Positions 9,039 through 17,663 are shown, counted from the stretch's first letter. The stretch is DNA of 64,000 bases from Janthinobacterium saanense (GCF_014200675.1 NZ_JACHCI010000018.1:1-64000), one strand, 5' to 3'. Notes: generated by a model from the sequence alone, not told the origin. A program made the numbers and translations.

Positions 9039-10574
9039 ATGGAAATCGAATTGAAACTGCTGCTGGCGCCAGAAGATGTGCCGCTGCTGCGCGCACACCC
9101 GCTGCTGGCGCCGGCGCCACAGTTACTTGCCATGTACGACATCTACGTCGATACGCCGGATTTGCAACTGTGCCGCCACCAGGCAGGTTTACGCGTGCGC
9201 CAGGTCGATGGACGCTGGGTGCAGACGCTGAAGGCTGGTGGCCAGGTGAGCGGCGGCCTGCACAGCCGTCACGAATGGGAAAGCGAGCTGGCCAGCCCTG
9301 CGCCCGACCTCGATGCGCTGGACGCAGCCATCGGCCGCAAGCAGCCCGTGCGTGCGCTGCTGCGCCAGCCGGAAATCCGTGCTGGCTTGCAGGAAGTATT
9401 TACTACGCGCATGGAAAGGACGGTGTGGCAATTGCATACGCCGCAGGGCGACCATATCGAATGCGTGCTGGACCAGGGCGTGATCGAGAGCGGCGAGCGC
9501 AGCGTGCCCGTCAGCGAAGTTGAACTGGAATTGAAGCAGGGGCAGGAGGCCAGCCTGTTTGACGTGGCGCTGCTCCTGCTGCGCGAAGTGCCGCTGCAGC
9601 TGGGGCATATGAGCAAGGCGGAACGCGGTTACCGGCTGGCGGCGCCACAGCCGCGCAAGGCCAGCAAGGCCCAGCCTTTGTCGCTGGACGCCGCGATGAC
9701 GGTAGAGCAAGTCTTCCAGGCCATCGCCGCCAATTGCCTGGAACAGGTGGGCGGCAACCAGGATGGCGTCATTCAGGGAGCGGACGTGGAAAGCCTGCAC
9801 CAGATGCGCGTGGGCTTGCGCCGCCTGCGCTCGGCGCTGGGCATGTTCAAGGCTCTGCTGTCCTTGCCAGCAGAGCTGCAGGATGCGCTGGACTGGCTCA
9901 CCGGCGCGCTGGGCGAGGCGCGCGACTGGGATGTGCTGGCAGGCCAAACCCTGGCCCAGCTTGAGGGCGAGGCGGGTCCCGGTCCCGGTCCCGGTGCGCT
10001 GGCGCAACTGACGCAGGCAGCCCAGGAGCTGGCGCAGGAAAAGCACCGACTTGCTGCGCAGGCGGTCGCTTCGACCCGCTACACGGCGCTGGTGCTGGGT
10101 TTGCAGCGCTGGCTGCATGGCTGCGACTGGCGCAGCAGCCGCACGCCGCGCCAGTTGCAGCGGCTCGATGCCGGTGTGCATGGGTTTGCGCAGCGTACCT
10201 TGCGCGCCGATCAGCGCCGTCTGATGAAACGTGGCAAGCGCTTGCTGCATGCCACGCCGCAACAGCGCCACCGCGTACGCATCGCCGCCAAGAAGACGCG
10301 TTACGCCACGGAATTTTTTGCCTCGCTATTGCATACCCGCAAGGTGCGGCCCTACGTGGGGCGGCTGTCGGTATTGCAGGATGCGCTGGGGGCCATGAAT
10401 GACGTACGGGTGGCTGACCGTCTATTGCAAGAGTTGCCCAATGGTCAGGCGGATCTGCAATTGCAAGCGGCCTTTATCCGTGGTTATCTGGCAGCCCGCG
10501 CACAGGCAGGCGATGGCCAGCGCCGCATGGACAAGGCCTGGCGGCGCCTGGTAAAGACAGCTCTGCCCGTCTGA
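9039..10574 (+). CDS. CYTH and CHAD domain-containing protein
   Basis: A 511-residue protein joining two domains. The CYTH (triphosphate tunnel) domain, about residues 1-205, opens with the metal-binding ExExK motif (EIELK). The helical CHAD domain, about 220-505, is rich in conserved His, Arg and Lys (HQMRVGLRRLRS, HRVRIAAKKTRY). CYTH enzymes hydrolyse tri- or polyphosphates and CHAD domains bind polyphosphate granules, so a polyphosphate-linked role is likely. A short Gly-Pro repeat (about residues 310-316) interrupts the CHAD half. The ATG at 9039 has GAGGAG upstream. Confidence 0.9.
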   Translation: MEIELKLLLAPEDVPLLRAHPLLAPAPQLLAMYDIYVDTPDLQLCRHQAGLRVRQVDGRWVQTLKAGGQVSGGLHSRHEWESELASPAPDLDALDAAIGRKQPVRALLRQPEIRAGLQEVFTTRMERTVWQLHTPQGDHIECVLDQGVIESGERSVPVSEVELELKQGQEASLFDVALLLLREVPLQLGHMSKAERGYRLAAPQPRKASKAQPLSLDAAMTVEQVFQAIAANCLEQVGGNQDGVIQGADVESLHQMRVGLRRLRSALGMFKALLSLPAELQDALDWLTGALGEARDWDVLAGQTLAQLEGEAGPGPGPGALAQLTQAAQELAQEKHRLAAQAVASTRYTALVLGLQRWLHGCDWRSSRTPRQLQRLDAGVHGFAQRTLRADQRRLMKRGKRLLHATPQQRHRVRIAAKKTRYATEFFASLLHTRKVRPYVGRLSVLQDALGAMNDVRVADRLLQELPNGQADLQLQAAFIRGYLAARAQAGDGQRRMDKAWRRLVKTALPV

Positions 10575-10589
10575 CCTTGAAGAAAACGG

Positions 10590-11462
10590 CTACACCAGGC
10601 TGCGGCCCAGCTGGTTTTCCAGGATGGCGAGCGGTGACTTGGCTGGGTCGCCCATCGCGGCCACCGGCAGCAGCCAAGTCTGTTCCAGCGCATGCTGGCC
10701 GCGCAGGGCCGCGTGCGACACCAGGTCGGTGTACACCATCCAGGTTTGCCCCGGCGCGAACGCATGCGTGTATTGTTCCACCTGTGCCTGGTAAGCCAGG
10801 TCGGCCTTCATGCGGTCGTGCAGTTGCAGCATGTAATGATCGTAAGGCGTGCGCAAGCTTTTGGTTACCTTGATCCAGCGCAGCAGCGCTGCCGTGGCGG
10901 CGCTGGGCTTGGGCATGGCGGGCAGGAAGTGCTGCGCCACCTGGCTGAATGGTGCGCCCAGTTTCCACACGCGCGGCGCGCCATGCGGATTGATATTGCT
11001 AAACACGCGCAAGATGCGTTTGCCATGCGTGGGCGAAGACGGAAAGCTGTCGACATGCAAGCGCGTATCGTCCTTGCGCCAGGACATGCTGCGGCCGGCG
11101 ATTTCCGCCGGGCGAAAGCTGGTATTGCCTTGTTGCAGTTGCGAGGCATAAGTGGGTAGCAGATTCGATAGCAGGGTGCGCGTTTGCACTGCGTAGCGCT
11201 CCAGCATGCTCGCCAGCAGACCGGCGTCATAGGCGTCGCCCTGGCCGCGCACGCCGCGTGCGGCGTCCCAGCTGATACTCTTGGTCTTGCCGGACATCGT
11301 GCTGATGTCGTTCAGCAAGCTTGCTTCTTGCTGCATATCAAAGCTTAACTGGGGAAGCAGTACGACATGACCGTCTTCCAGTGCCTGTAGTGCTGTGTTT
11401 TGCTGTTCTGCACTGCAACTGTCTTCCCAGTGCGTGAGAGCTAATTCGGTTAGTGTGGCCAT
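10590..11462 (-). CDS. Kdo hydroxylase family protein (KdoO-like dioxygenase)
   Basis: A 290-residue Fe(II)/2-oxoglutarate-type enzyme of the Kdo hydroxylase family. The likely metal motif HVDSFPSSPTHGKRILR supplies H-x-D near residue 147 and a downstream Arg for 2-oxoglutarate. In Burkholderia and Yersinia this family hydroxylates C3 of the outer Kdo sugar of lipopolysaccharide to give Ko. The ATG at 11462 has AAGGAG eight bases upstream; a GTG six bases earlier is too close to that site. It stands alone. Confidence 0.85.
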   Translation of the reverse strand: MATLTELALTHWEDSCSAEQQNTALQALEDGHVVLLPQLSFDMQQEASLLNDISTMSGKTKSISWDAARGVRGQGDAYDAGLLASMLERYAVQTRTLLSNLLPTYASQLQQGNTSFRPAEIAGRSMSWRKDDTRLHVDSFPSSPTHGKRILRVFSNINPHGAPRVWKLGAPFSQVAQHFLPAMPKPSAATAALLRWIKVTKSLRTPYDHYMLQLHDRMKADLAYQAQVEQYTHAFAPGQTWMVYTDLVSHAALRGQHALEQTWLLPVAAMGDPAKSPLAILENQLGRSLV

Positions 11463-11566
11463 GGACACAACTCCTTACTGGAATTGAGGAAAAATAATAT
11501 AGCGTGATCCAGGTATGGCGCCTTTGCGTCAGATCATGTTTGCCAGTATTTGCCGGTGTTTGACAA

Positions 11567-11938
11567 TCACAGCTTGCTGTTCAGGCAGCCCGAGCTGGCG
11601 CATTCGCGCACGCGGTCTTGCAGGAATTGCGAGCGTGTGATGGTGGTCGTGGTGGCGCAATCGAGGTTCACATAAAAACCGCCTGCGTCGCTTTTCGAGC
11701 AGCTTTGGTTGCGTGCGCTGATCCAGGATAATTGACCGGATTTCAATGCTTGTTTACCAGCATTATCCAGCTTGGCGCTGAGCTTTTTGTAGTTTTCATT
11801 GAGCTCTTTATCGGCTTCCTGATAGACCTTGTTCAGGCAATACAGGCCGTCGAAATCGTTCTTGGGTCTGTCGCAGGCAGAATTGGCCATGGCAGCGCCG
11901 GAAGAAAAGACGAGCAGGGCGAGGATGAGTTTTTTCAT
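11567..11938 (-). CDS. LprI-like lysozyme-inhibitor domain protein (DUF1311)
   Basis: A 123-residue secreted protein. It has a signal peptide (cleavage after AMAN or AMA, about residue 19) and then the DUF1311/LprI pattern with paired cysteines: C-x-x-x-x-x-D near the N-terminus, the L-x-x-x-Q-L-S-W-I-x-x-R-x-x-x-C segment, and C-A-S-S-G-C near the end. LprI of mycobacteria inhibits lysozyme. In proteobacteria the role is mostly assumed. Confidence 0.8.
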   Translation of the reverse strand: MKKLILALLVFSSGAAMANSACDRPKNDFDGLYCLNKVYQEADKELNENYKKLSAKLDNAGKQALKSGQLSWISARNQSCSKSDAGGFYVNLDCATTTTITRSQFLQDRVRECASSGCLNSKL

Positions 11939-12079
11939 TTCTCTCTCAGGGTGTTGATGAAAGCAGCTTTGATGACAGCAGCCGCTTGGCCATCAAATTT
12001 TGCATATCGTATAACAATATCGCTTTCCACCCCTGTTCGTTTGCTCCGGGCAAGCGCTGCGTGCCCGGAGACTTGTTTT

Positions 12080-12541
12080 TTATCTGGCCTTGACACCCTC
12101 CTTTGCCGCGTTTGCGGCCGGCAAGTCATCCGTGATTTCCTCGTAGGACAAGCCACGCGTTTTCGGGCCGTAGCGCAATACCACGGCCACGCTCAGCAGC
12201 AGCAGGGCGATGATGACGGCGAACACGCCCGGCACGCCCGAACGCAGCAGCACGAAGGCGATCACATAGCTGCTGGCCGCGCCCGCCAGGCGGCTGAACG
12301 AGTAGATCAGCCCCACCGCCTTGGCGCGCAGATGGGTGGGAAACAATTCGCTGCGGTAGGTGTGCGCGGCGGTCGACTTGATTTCGATGGCGATGGTCAG
12401 CAGCACGCCAAACAGTATCCACATGGCCGCGCTGTCTTGCCGGGCGAACAGCAAACCGAACACGGCGCCCAGCACGCCGACGATGGCCACTTGCCATTTG
12501 CGCTCGATAACTGAAATAACTGGTACCTCTTGGCCGTCGTA
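12080..12541 (-). pseudogene. MFS transporter, C-terminal fragment
   Basis: This frame encodes only the last third of a major-facilitator transporter. The segment FPTHLRAKAVGLIYSFSRLA is the conserved loop after helix 10 in the sugar/organic-acid MFS subgroup, followed by two more helices and a charged tail. Intact relatives have about 430-460 residues; here at most 153 codons remain. Upstream the same frame meets a TAG at 12542-12544. No start codon or ribosome site of quality is visible. The break lies beside repeat-rich, AT-rich DNA, which suggests loss of the 5' part by insertion and deletion. Confidence 0.75.
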
Positions 12542-12691
12542 CTATCCGGTGATTGGTGTGCACAGATAGTGATTTGGAATCTGGCAAGAACGTGGAAAAT
12601 GTCGATATGCAACAACTATTTTTCAGAGGCCAGGGTGGGTTTCCACCGCTGGCTTGGGCGCATTGCCTCTCGGGTGTGATTTTTTCGTCGG

Positions 12692-12749
12692 GCCAATGGG
12701 TGGCGATTCCGAGAAACTAAGCCAATGGGTGGCGATTCCGAGAAACTAA
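12692..12749. repeat. 29-bp perfect tandem duplication
   Basis: Two identical 29-base copies lie head to tail (12692-12720 and 12721-12749). Each contains GCCAATGGGTGGCGATTCC and ends in GAGAAACTAA. On the other strand the core reads GGAATCGCCACCCATTGGC, which resembles the repeated terminal sequences of IS21-family elements. The IS21 link is a weak recollection, not a match. Confidence 0.7.
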
Positions 12750-12840
12750 ATGAGATGCTGTTTATAGCCAGAGATAGCTACGTACACTCCCTAGTTGTCT
12801 AGAGTCGTGTGATTGATCTTGACTCCAATACATAATTTTT

Positions 12841-13008
12841 TTAATCCAGCATCCAAGCACGTACTTCAGGTGCTCTAGCGCCATATTGCCGTCCAGTAGC
12901 ATTCCACCAAGTAACAGCATCTTCCTTATGCGCCATGAAATAAAAAAGGAAGTCATTACCATCAGGCAAAGACTTCCTTTTAAGAACTAGACAAAAATTT
13001 GTCAAACT
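12841..13008 (-). pseudogene. C-terminal fragment of an unknown AT-rich gene
   Basis: On the minus strand a frame is open from 13008 to the TAA at 12841-12843. It ends in a protein-like stretch containing AVTWWNATGRQYGARAPEV and the terminus RAWMLD. The first ATG in frame is at 12936, giving only 31 residues, with no good ribosome site. The amino-acid composition looks real and the base composition is foreign to the surroundings. I read it as the tail of a transferred gene whose 5' part is lost. I do not recognise the family. Confidence 0.35.
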
Positions 13009-13054
13009 TTATTTGATTTGTCAGATTTTATTTAATTTGTCAGATTCTATTTTT
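12998..13054. repeat. Three 19-bp degenerate tandem repeats downstream of sodB
   Basis: Copies at 12998-13016, 13017-13035 and 13036-13054 all begin TTTGTCA and continue with a T-rich half (for example TTTGTCAGATTTTATTTAA). They lie in the 3' region of sodB. They could be remnants of a mobile element, a protein-binding array, or part of the sodB mRNA tail. Confidence 0.7.
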
Positions 13055-13075
13055 AATCGACAACAGGAACGACGC

Positions 13076-13654
13076 TTACGCGAAGTTCTTGGCAACGAAT
13101 TCCCAGTTGACCAGGCCCCAGAACGTTTCCACGTACTTGGCGCGCAGGTTGCGGTAGTCGATGTAGTAAGCATGTTCCCACACGTCGCAGGTCAGCAGTG
13201 GCTTGTCGCCGGTGGTCAGTGGGCAGCCAGCGTTCGAGGTGTTGACGATGTCAACCGAGCCGTCGGCTTTTTGCACCAGCCAGGTCCAGCCGGAACCGAA
13301 GTTGCCGACGCAGGACTTGGTGAATTCTTCCTTGAATTTGTCGAACGACGACCATTTGGCGTTGATTGCGTCAGCCACGGCGCCGGTAGGTGCGCCGCCG
13401 CCCGCTGGCTTCAGGCCATTCCAGTAGAAGGTGTGGTTCCACACTTGCGCTGCGTTGTTGAAGATGCCGCCCGACGATTTCTTGATGATTTCTTCCAGCG
13501 ACAGCTCTTCGAACTCGGTACCCTTGATCAGGTTGTTCAGGTTCGTCACATAAGCCTGGTGATGCTTGGCGTAGTGGTATTCCAGCGTTTCTTTGGAAAT
13601 GTGTGGCGCCAGGGCGTCCATTGCGTATGGCAGTGGTGGCAGAGTATGTTCCAT
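13076..13654 (-). CDS. sodB: Superoxide dismutase [Fe]
   Basis: A 192-residue Fe-type SOD converting superoxide to peroxide and oxygen. The N-terminal HTLPPLPY, the helical [11 protein letters not shown] (ligand His) and [11 protein letters not shown] (second His, with the Gln typical of Fe enzymes) are present. The C-terminal [13 protein letters not shown] supplies the last Asp and His ligands. There is no signal peptide, so it is cytoplasmic. Start and length match the family exactly. It lies downstream of xseA on the same strand, a gene order seen in related Burkholderiales. Confidence 0.97.
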   Translation of the reverse strand: MEHTLPPLPYAMDALAPHISKETLEYHYAKHHQAYVTNLNNLIKGTEFEELSLEEIIKKSSGGIFNNAAQVWNHTFYWNGLKPAGGGAPTGAVADAINAKWSSFDKFKEEFTKSCVGNFGSGWTWLVQKADGSVDIVNTSNAGCPLTTGDKPLLTCDVWEHAYYIDYRNLRAKYVETFWGLVNWEFVAKNFA

Positions 13655-13821
13655 GTGATGTCCTTTTATGTGAATGGTCGCGTGAATCTGGCCGCCGGCC
13701 AGATTGTCGAGTCAAGTATTCTTGCTGAACGAGCCATGATTGTAAAGCGGATGGCGCGATGCTGCTTCCGTGCGCTATTTTACGTGCGGCAATTATTGCC
13801 GGCAGAGTATTGCCAGCGGAC

Positions 13822-15183
13822 TCAGTCCAGTGTGGCTTGCACAGTGGCAATGCCGATCTGCGCGCTGCCTTCAGCCAGCCTTACCTCGAGGTTTTGCCTG
13901 GCTTTTAATTGGGCGGGCGAGCGCAGAATCACGCCTTTTTCATCGCGCACGATGGCGTAGCCGCGTGCCAAAGTGCGCTGCGGGTTCAGCAGTTCCAGCT
14001 GTGACGTCAGCGCTGCCAGGCTGTGGCGCCGCTGCAGCAAGCCTTGCATGATTGCCGCGCCGCTGCGGCGCTGGGTCTCGTGCAGGCGTGCGCGCAGCAA
14101 GCTCACTTCCGGGCGCTGCACCGCCCAGCGGTCGCGCAAGCGTTCCAGCGCATGGCGCGACTGGTTCAAGGGCGCGCGCGTGGCATGCGTCATGGCGGTC
14201 GACAGGGCCAGCAGCTTCAGGCGCTGCTGGCCGATTTGCGCGGCCGGGTTGAGCAGGCGGCGGCTGTGGCGGTCCAGCGTCTGCGCCGCATCGTCGAGGC
14301 TGCGGCGCATGGCGCGGCGTAAATCGCTCGCATCGGCACGCAGGGAATTCATCCAGTCGGCGCGTGGCGTGACGGCCAGTTCGGCTGCCGCCGTCGGCGT
14401 GGCGGCGCGCAAGTCGGCGGCGAAATCGGCGATGGTGAAATCGGTTTCATGGCCCACGCCGCTAATTACCGGCATGTAACAATCGGCAATCGCGTGCGCC
14501 ACCTCTTCATCGTTGAAGGACCACAGGTCTTCGATGCTGCCGCCGCCACGGCAGACCAGCAGCACGTCGCACTCGGCGCGGCGCGACGCCGTGCGGATCG
14601 CCTGGGCTATTTTTTCCGGCGCCTGCTGGCCCTGCACGGGAGTGGGATACAAGATGATGGACACGTGCGGCGCGCGGCGCTGCAAGGCTGTCAGCACGTC
14701 GCGCAAGGCTGCCGCCTGCGGGCTGGTGACGATGCCGACCGTGCGCGCAAACAGCGGGAGGGCGCGCTTGCGTTCCGGGTCGAACAGCCCCTGCGCGGCC
14801 AGTTTTTCCTTCAGGCGCAAGTATGCTTCATACAGGGCGCCCACGCCGGCGCGGCGGATGGCTTCCACATTGATCTGATAATCGCCACGCGCACCGTACA
14901 GGGTGACCAGGGCGCGCACTTCCACTTTATCGCCTTCGCGCGGCGTGAAGCCGGCAAATTGCGCGCGACCGCGGAACATCACGGCGCGCACCTGGGCCGC
15001 GTCATCCTTCAAGGTGAAATACCAGTGGCCGGAACTGGCGCGCGTAAAGTTGGAAATCTCGCCGGCGATCCAGGTCAGGGGAAACGAGCGCTCGAGCAGG
15101 CGCGCCACGGCCTGGTTCAGTGCGCTGACGGTCAGCACGGGCGGGGCGGCATAGCCGCTGTCGGTCGGGTTATCAGTCATCAT
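13822..15183 (-). CDS. xseA: Exodeoxyribonuclease VII large subunit
   Basis: About 453 residues. The N-terminal OB-fold ([28 protein letters not shown]) is followed by the catalytic core with [32 protein letters not shown] and [17 protein letters not shown]-type segments, then long coiled-coil helices. With the small subunit XseB (not in the window) it degrades single-stranded DNA. Starts at 15183, 15180 and 15225 are all in frame and none has a convincing ribosome site; I prefer 15183 or 15180 because family homology begins just after. Its 5' side faces the DnaA-box array. Confidence 0.93.
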   Translation of the reverse strand: MMTDNPTDSGYAAPPVLTVSALNQAVARLLERSFPLTWIAGEISNFTRASSGHWYFTLKDDAAQVRAVMFRGRAQFAGFTPREGDKVEVRALVTLYGARGDYQINVEAIRRAGVGALYEAYLRLKEKLAAQGLFDPERKRALPLFARTVGIVTSPQAAALRDVLTALQRRAPHVSIILYPTPVQGQQAPEKIAQAIRTASRRAECDVLLVCRGGGSIEDLWSFNDEEVAHAIADCYMPVISGVGHETDFTIADFAADLRAATPTAAAELAVTPRADWMNSLRADASDLRRAMRRSLDDAAQTLDRHSRRLLNPAAQIGQQRLKLLALSTAMTHATRAPLNQSRHALERLRDRWAVQRPEVSLLRARLHETQRRSGAAIMQGLLQRRHSLAALTSQLELLNPQRTLARGYAIVRDEKGVILRSPAQLKARQNLEVRLAEGSAQIGIATVQATLD

Positions 15184-15336
15184 CAAGGGCAATTCTGGAA
15201 TGGGAAGGGCAGCAACTGTCCACATATTTTCAGCGAGGTCATGCTTATGTCATATATCGTGCAAAACAACAAGTTCTATTTCTAAGTAATTGATTTCATG
15301 GTGAATTCATTCTTGCCTGATTTGCGTGCATAGTGA

Positions 15337-16371
15337 AAAAAGCCTTTAGGATCAAGCACATCAGTCATGCCGTCCACACTTACGCACAAAGTTATCCACA
15401 GAAAATGTGCGGAACTTTGTGCGCGCGATGGAGGGGCCTGGCCTGTGTGTCTGAGCATCAGAAAACTGCCTTGCTGCATTTTTACGCACGGAAATAAAGT
15501 CATTGTAAATCAAGGGCTTGGTATGCCATGCATGGCCTTGCACACAATCTTATCCACAAAAAATGTGCAGAACTTGTGCGCTGGCGGTATTTTATCCGGC
15601 GAGTGCCTCCGCTGCCTGCCTCTGATTGGCGTGCCCTTTTTTTATGCAAGAGGTAAATACTGATATAAATCAAAGACTTGTGATTATTTCTTGGTATTGC
15701 ACACAATCTTATCCACAGAATATGTGCAAAACTGGCTAAATCGTTTTAGTGCTAGCGCGGTTTTTCCGCGCGGTTTTCTGTTTCTTGCTCGCCTCTCTGT
15801 CTGCCTTATTTTTAATCAATGTAAAAAAGTCGTTTAAAATCAAGGATCTTGCATGGAGTCGAGCCGCTTGCTCACAATCTTATCCACACTTTATGTGTGG
15901 AACTGCCATGGCGGTGGAAAAGTCGCCGGCCGCATGCCGATTAAGCGCTGTTTTCTGTGCTGCAGGGGCGCGGATGACGGTCTGCCTTATTTTTATGCAG
16001 TCAGATAAAAACGATATAAATCAATGTACTTAGCGTGTATCCGTGCGCTTGCGCACAATCTTGTCCACAGATTATGTGCAGAACTTGTGCCTTGGCCATC
16101 GCCGCTGATCAGTGTAGCCTGCCACTTTTTTAAACAATGAAAACAAGTCCTTTATAATCAATGGCTTACTTTCATTCAACCGCCTTGCACACAATCTTGT
16201 CCACAGTAAATGTGCAAAACTTTCAAAGTCTTGTCTTTGCAACATTGACTAATGGCGCTCAGCTGCTATGCCTGTATTTTGCACAGTAGCATAATCCACA
16301 ATAAAATCAATGACTTAGTGTTTATCCTTGGCGCTTGCGCACAATCTTATCCACACAATATGTGCAAAACC
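15337..16371. promoter_or_regulatory. Seven-module IHF-site / DnaA-box array with inverted arms
   Basis: The 1.35-kb gene-free interval between xseA and exbB contains repeated cassettes. DnaA boxes TTATCCACA lie at 15392, 15550, 15709, 15880 and 16347 (first base); one-mismatch TTGTCCACA at 16061 and 16198; an orphan TAATCCACA at 16292. IHF-consensus sites (WATCAANNNNTTR) lie at 15508, 15668, 16157 and 16305. Versions with one extra spacer base are at 15838 and 16019, and a degenerate copy at 15350. Each IHF site begins 41 or 42 bases before its DnaA box. Boxes are enclosed by inverted arms (TGCACA/TGTGCA and variants), and most share CACAATCTTATCCACA. The right arm itself reads, on the other strand, as a weaker DnaA box. 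AT-rich runs precede each IHF site. No protein-like frame explains the region. Confidence 0.8.
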
Positions 16372-16531
16372 GGAGCAAAAGAGCAGCTGTGCATAAGCGC
16401 TTGCCACAAGCGCCACTTGCCGCCGGCGCTGCAACGCGCTACATTGCGCCATTCTGCTGCTGGTCATGACAATATGGCCGGTGGGTACAATAGGGCAGCT
16501 GTCCTTGCCAAACAAAAACCAGGAGTTTCAT

Positions 16532-17137
16532 TTGCTCGCTATATTCCAAGCCGCCGGCTGGCCCATCTGGCTGTTGTTGATCGCTTCCATCGTGGCCCTG
16601 GCCCTGATCATCGAACGCCTGCTGTATTTGCGGCGCAGTAAGGTCTTGCCGCGCAAACTGTTCGACGAAGTGGTGCAGGTGTATCGCGGCGGCAAGATCA
16701 CGCCCGATACCATCAGCAAGCTGGAAGGCAATTCGCCGCTGGGCGTGGTACTGGCCGCCGCGCTGCGCAATGTGCACGCGCCACGCGAGGTCATGAAGGA
16801 ATCGATAGAAGAAGCGGGCAGCGGCGTGGCCCACGTGCTGGAACGTTTTTTGACGACCCTGGGCACGATCGCCACCCTGGCGCCGCTGATGGGCCTGTTT
16901 GGCACGGTGGTCGGCATGATCGAAATCTTCGGTTCGCAAAACGCCAGCGGTTCGAACCCGGCGCAATTGGCGCACGGCATTTCGGTGGCCCTGTATAACA
17001 CGGGCTTTGGCCTGGCGATTGCCATGCCGACCCTGGTGTTTTACCGCCATTTCCGCGCCCTGGTCGACAGCTTCGTGATCGACATGGAGCAGCAAGCCGT
17101 CAAATTCGTCGATATCGTCCACAGTGGCCGCCAATGA
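16532..17137 (+). CDS. exbB: MotA/TolQ/ExbB proton channel family protein
   Basis: A 201-residue inner-membrane proton-channel subunit. Helices lie at about residues 8-30, 105-130 and 150-175. The conserved MotA/TolQ/ExbB core includes ERFLTTLGTIATLAPLMGLF with the GTV-GMI segment and the later GFGLAIAMP helix. The start is a TTG at 16532, chosen because AGGAG lies six to ten bases upstream and homology begins there; an in-frame ATG 66 bases earlier would add a non-conserved stretch. The stop overlaps exbD by four bases. With ExbD it should energise TonB-dependent import or a Tol-like function. Confidence 0.9.
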   Translation: MLAIFQAAGWPIWLLLIASIVALALIIERLLYLRRSKVLPRKLFDEVVQVYRGGKITPDTISKLEGNSPLGVVLAAALRNVHAPREVMKESIEEAGSGVAHVLERFLTTLGTIATLAPLMGLFGTVVGMIEIFGSQNASGSNPAQLAHGISVALYNTGFGLAIAMPTLVFYRHFRALVDSFVIDMEQQAVKFVDIVHSGRQ

Positions 17138-17574
17138 ACTTCCGCAAAGGCAAGGGGCGTGAAGACCCCGAAATCAATTTGATCCCGTTTATCGACGTGT
17201 TGCTGGTGATCCTGATCTTTTTGATGGTCAGCACTACCTACAGCAAATTTACGGAACTGCAGATCACCTTGCCCACGGCCGACGCCGGGCAAGCCAAGGA
17301 GCAGCCGCAGCAGATCGATGTGACGGTGGACGCCAAGGGCAATTACACGGTCAACCGCCAGCCGGTGTCCTTCCGCGACGTGGCCGGCCTGGCCGCCGCC
17401 CTGCAGGAAGCGGCCAAGGCTGCCAACGGCGGCAAGCCGCCCGCACAGACGCCGGTGGTGGTGGTCAACGCCGACCAGTTCGCCATGCACCAGATGGTGA
17501 TACACGTGATGGAAGCGGCGCGCGTGGCCGGTTATGAAAAGCTGACGTTTGCGGCGCAGGCGAGCAGCAAGTAA
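17134..17574 (+). CDS. exbD: ExbD/TolR family biopolymer transport protein
   Basis: A 146-residue partner of the ExbB-like protein. One N-terminal membrane helix carries the proton-path aspartate (LIPFIDVLLVILIFLMVS, Asp near residue 22) and is followed by a periplasmic domain. ATGA overlap with exbB indicates coupled translation. The lpxK gene begins 89 bases later, after a perfect palindrome. The exbB-exbD-lpxK order is conserved in many betaproteobacteria. Confidence 0.9.
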   Translation: MNFRKGKGREDPEINLIPFIDVLLVILIFLMVSTTYSKFTELQITLPTADAGQAKEQPQQIDVTVDAKGNYTVNRQPVSFRDVAGLAAALQEAAKAANGGKPPAQTPVVVVNADQFAMHQMVIHVMEAARVAGYEKLTFAAQASSK

Positions 17575-17603
17575 GTTTATATACAACCCCCAAGCGAAGG
17601 GCC

Positions 17604-17630
17604 GGGGTCGTACCCTCAGGGTACGACCCC
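17604..17630. repeat. Perfect 12-bp palindrome between exbD and lpxK
   Basis: GGGGTCGTACCC and its exact complement are separated by three bases (TCA). There is no adequate T-run, so a simple terminator is unlikely. The form resembles the short intergenic palindromes that recur in Oxalobacteraceae genomes. It sits inside an otherwise tight gene group and could lower or stabilise downstream mRNA. Confidence 0.6.
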
Positions 17631-17663
17631 AGGTGTCGGCGGGGTTTCAATTTTTAGCTCCCC

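Larger units (their letters stand above)
12542..13075. other. Scar region with repeats and gene fragment, no intact gene
   Basis: This 534-base stretch between the truncated MFS gene and sodB is clearly more AT-rich than its neighbours. It holds a 29-bp tandem duplication (12692-12749), a leftward open fragment (12841-13008) and three 19-bp degenerate tandem repeats (12998-13054). I see no intact gene. Confidence 0.6.

Noticed and set aside
12126-12587. Alternative frame over the MFS fragment
   Set aside because: It is Arg/Gly-rich mirror sequence. The frame ending at 12080 shows genuine MFS helices and motifs.
15749-16033. Short open frames inside the DnaA-box array
   Set aside because: They lack ribosome sites and protein-like composition, and the repeat structure explains the sequence better.
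15337-16371. CRISPR array reading of the repeats
   Set aside because: The unit-to-unit distance is irregular (55-181 bases), repeats are imperfect with phased sub-motifs, and no cas genes are present.
15337-16371. The main chromosomal origin of replication
   Set aside because: No dnaA, dnaN, gyrB, rpmH or parAB genes adjoin it, as would be expected in this group. It remains possible only as an accessory or ectopic element, so I list it as a candidate control locus instead.
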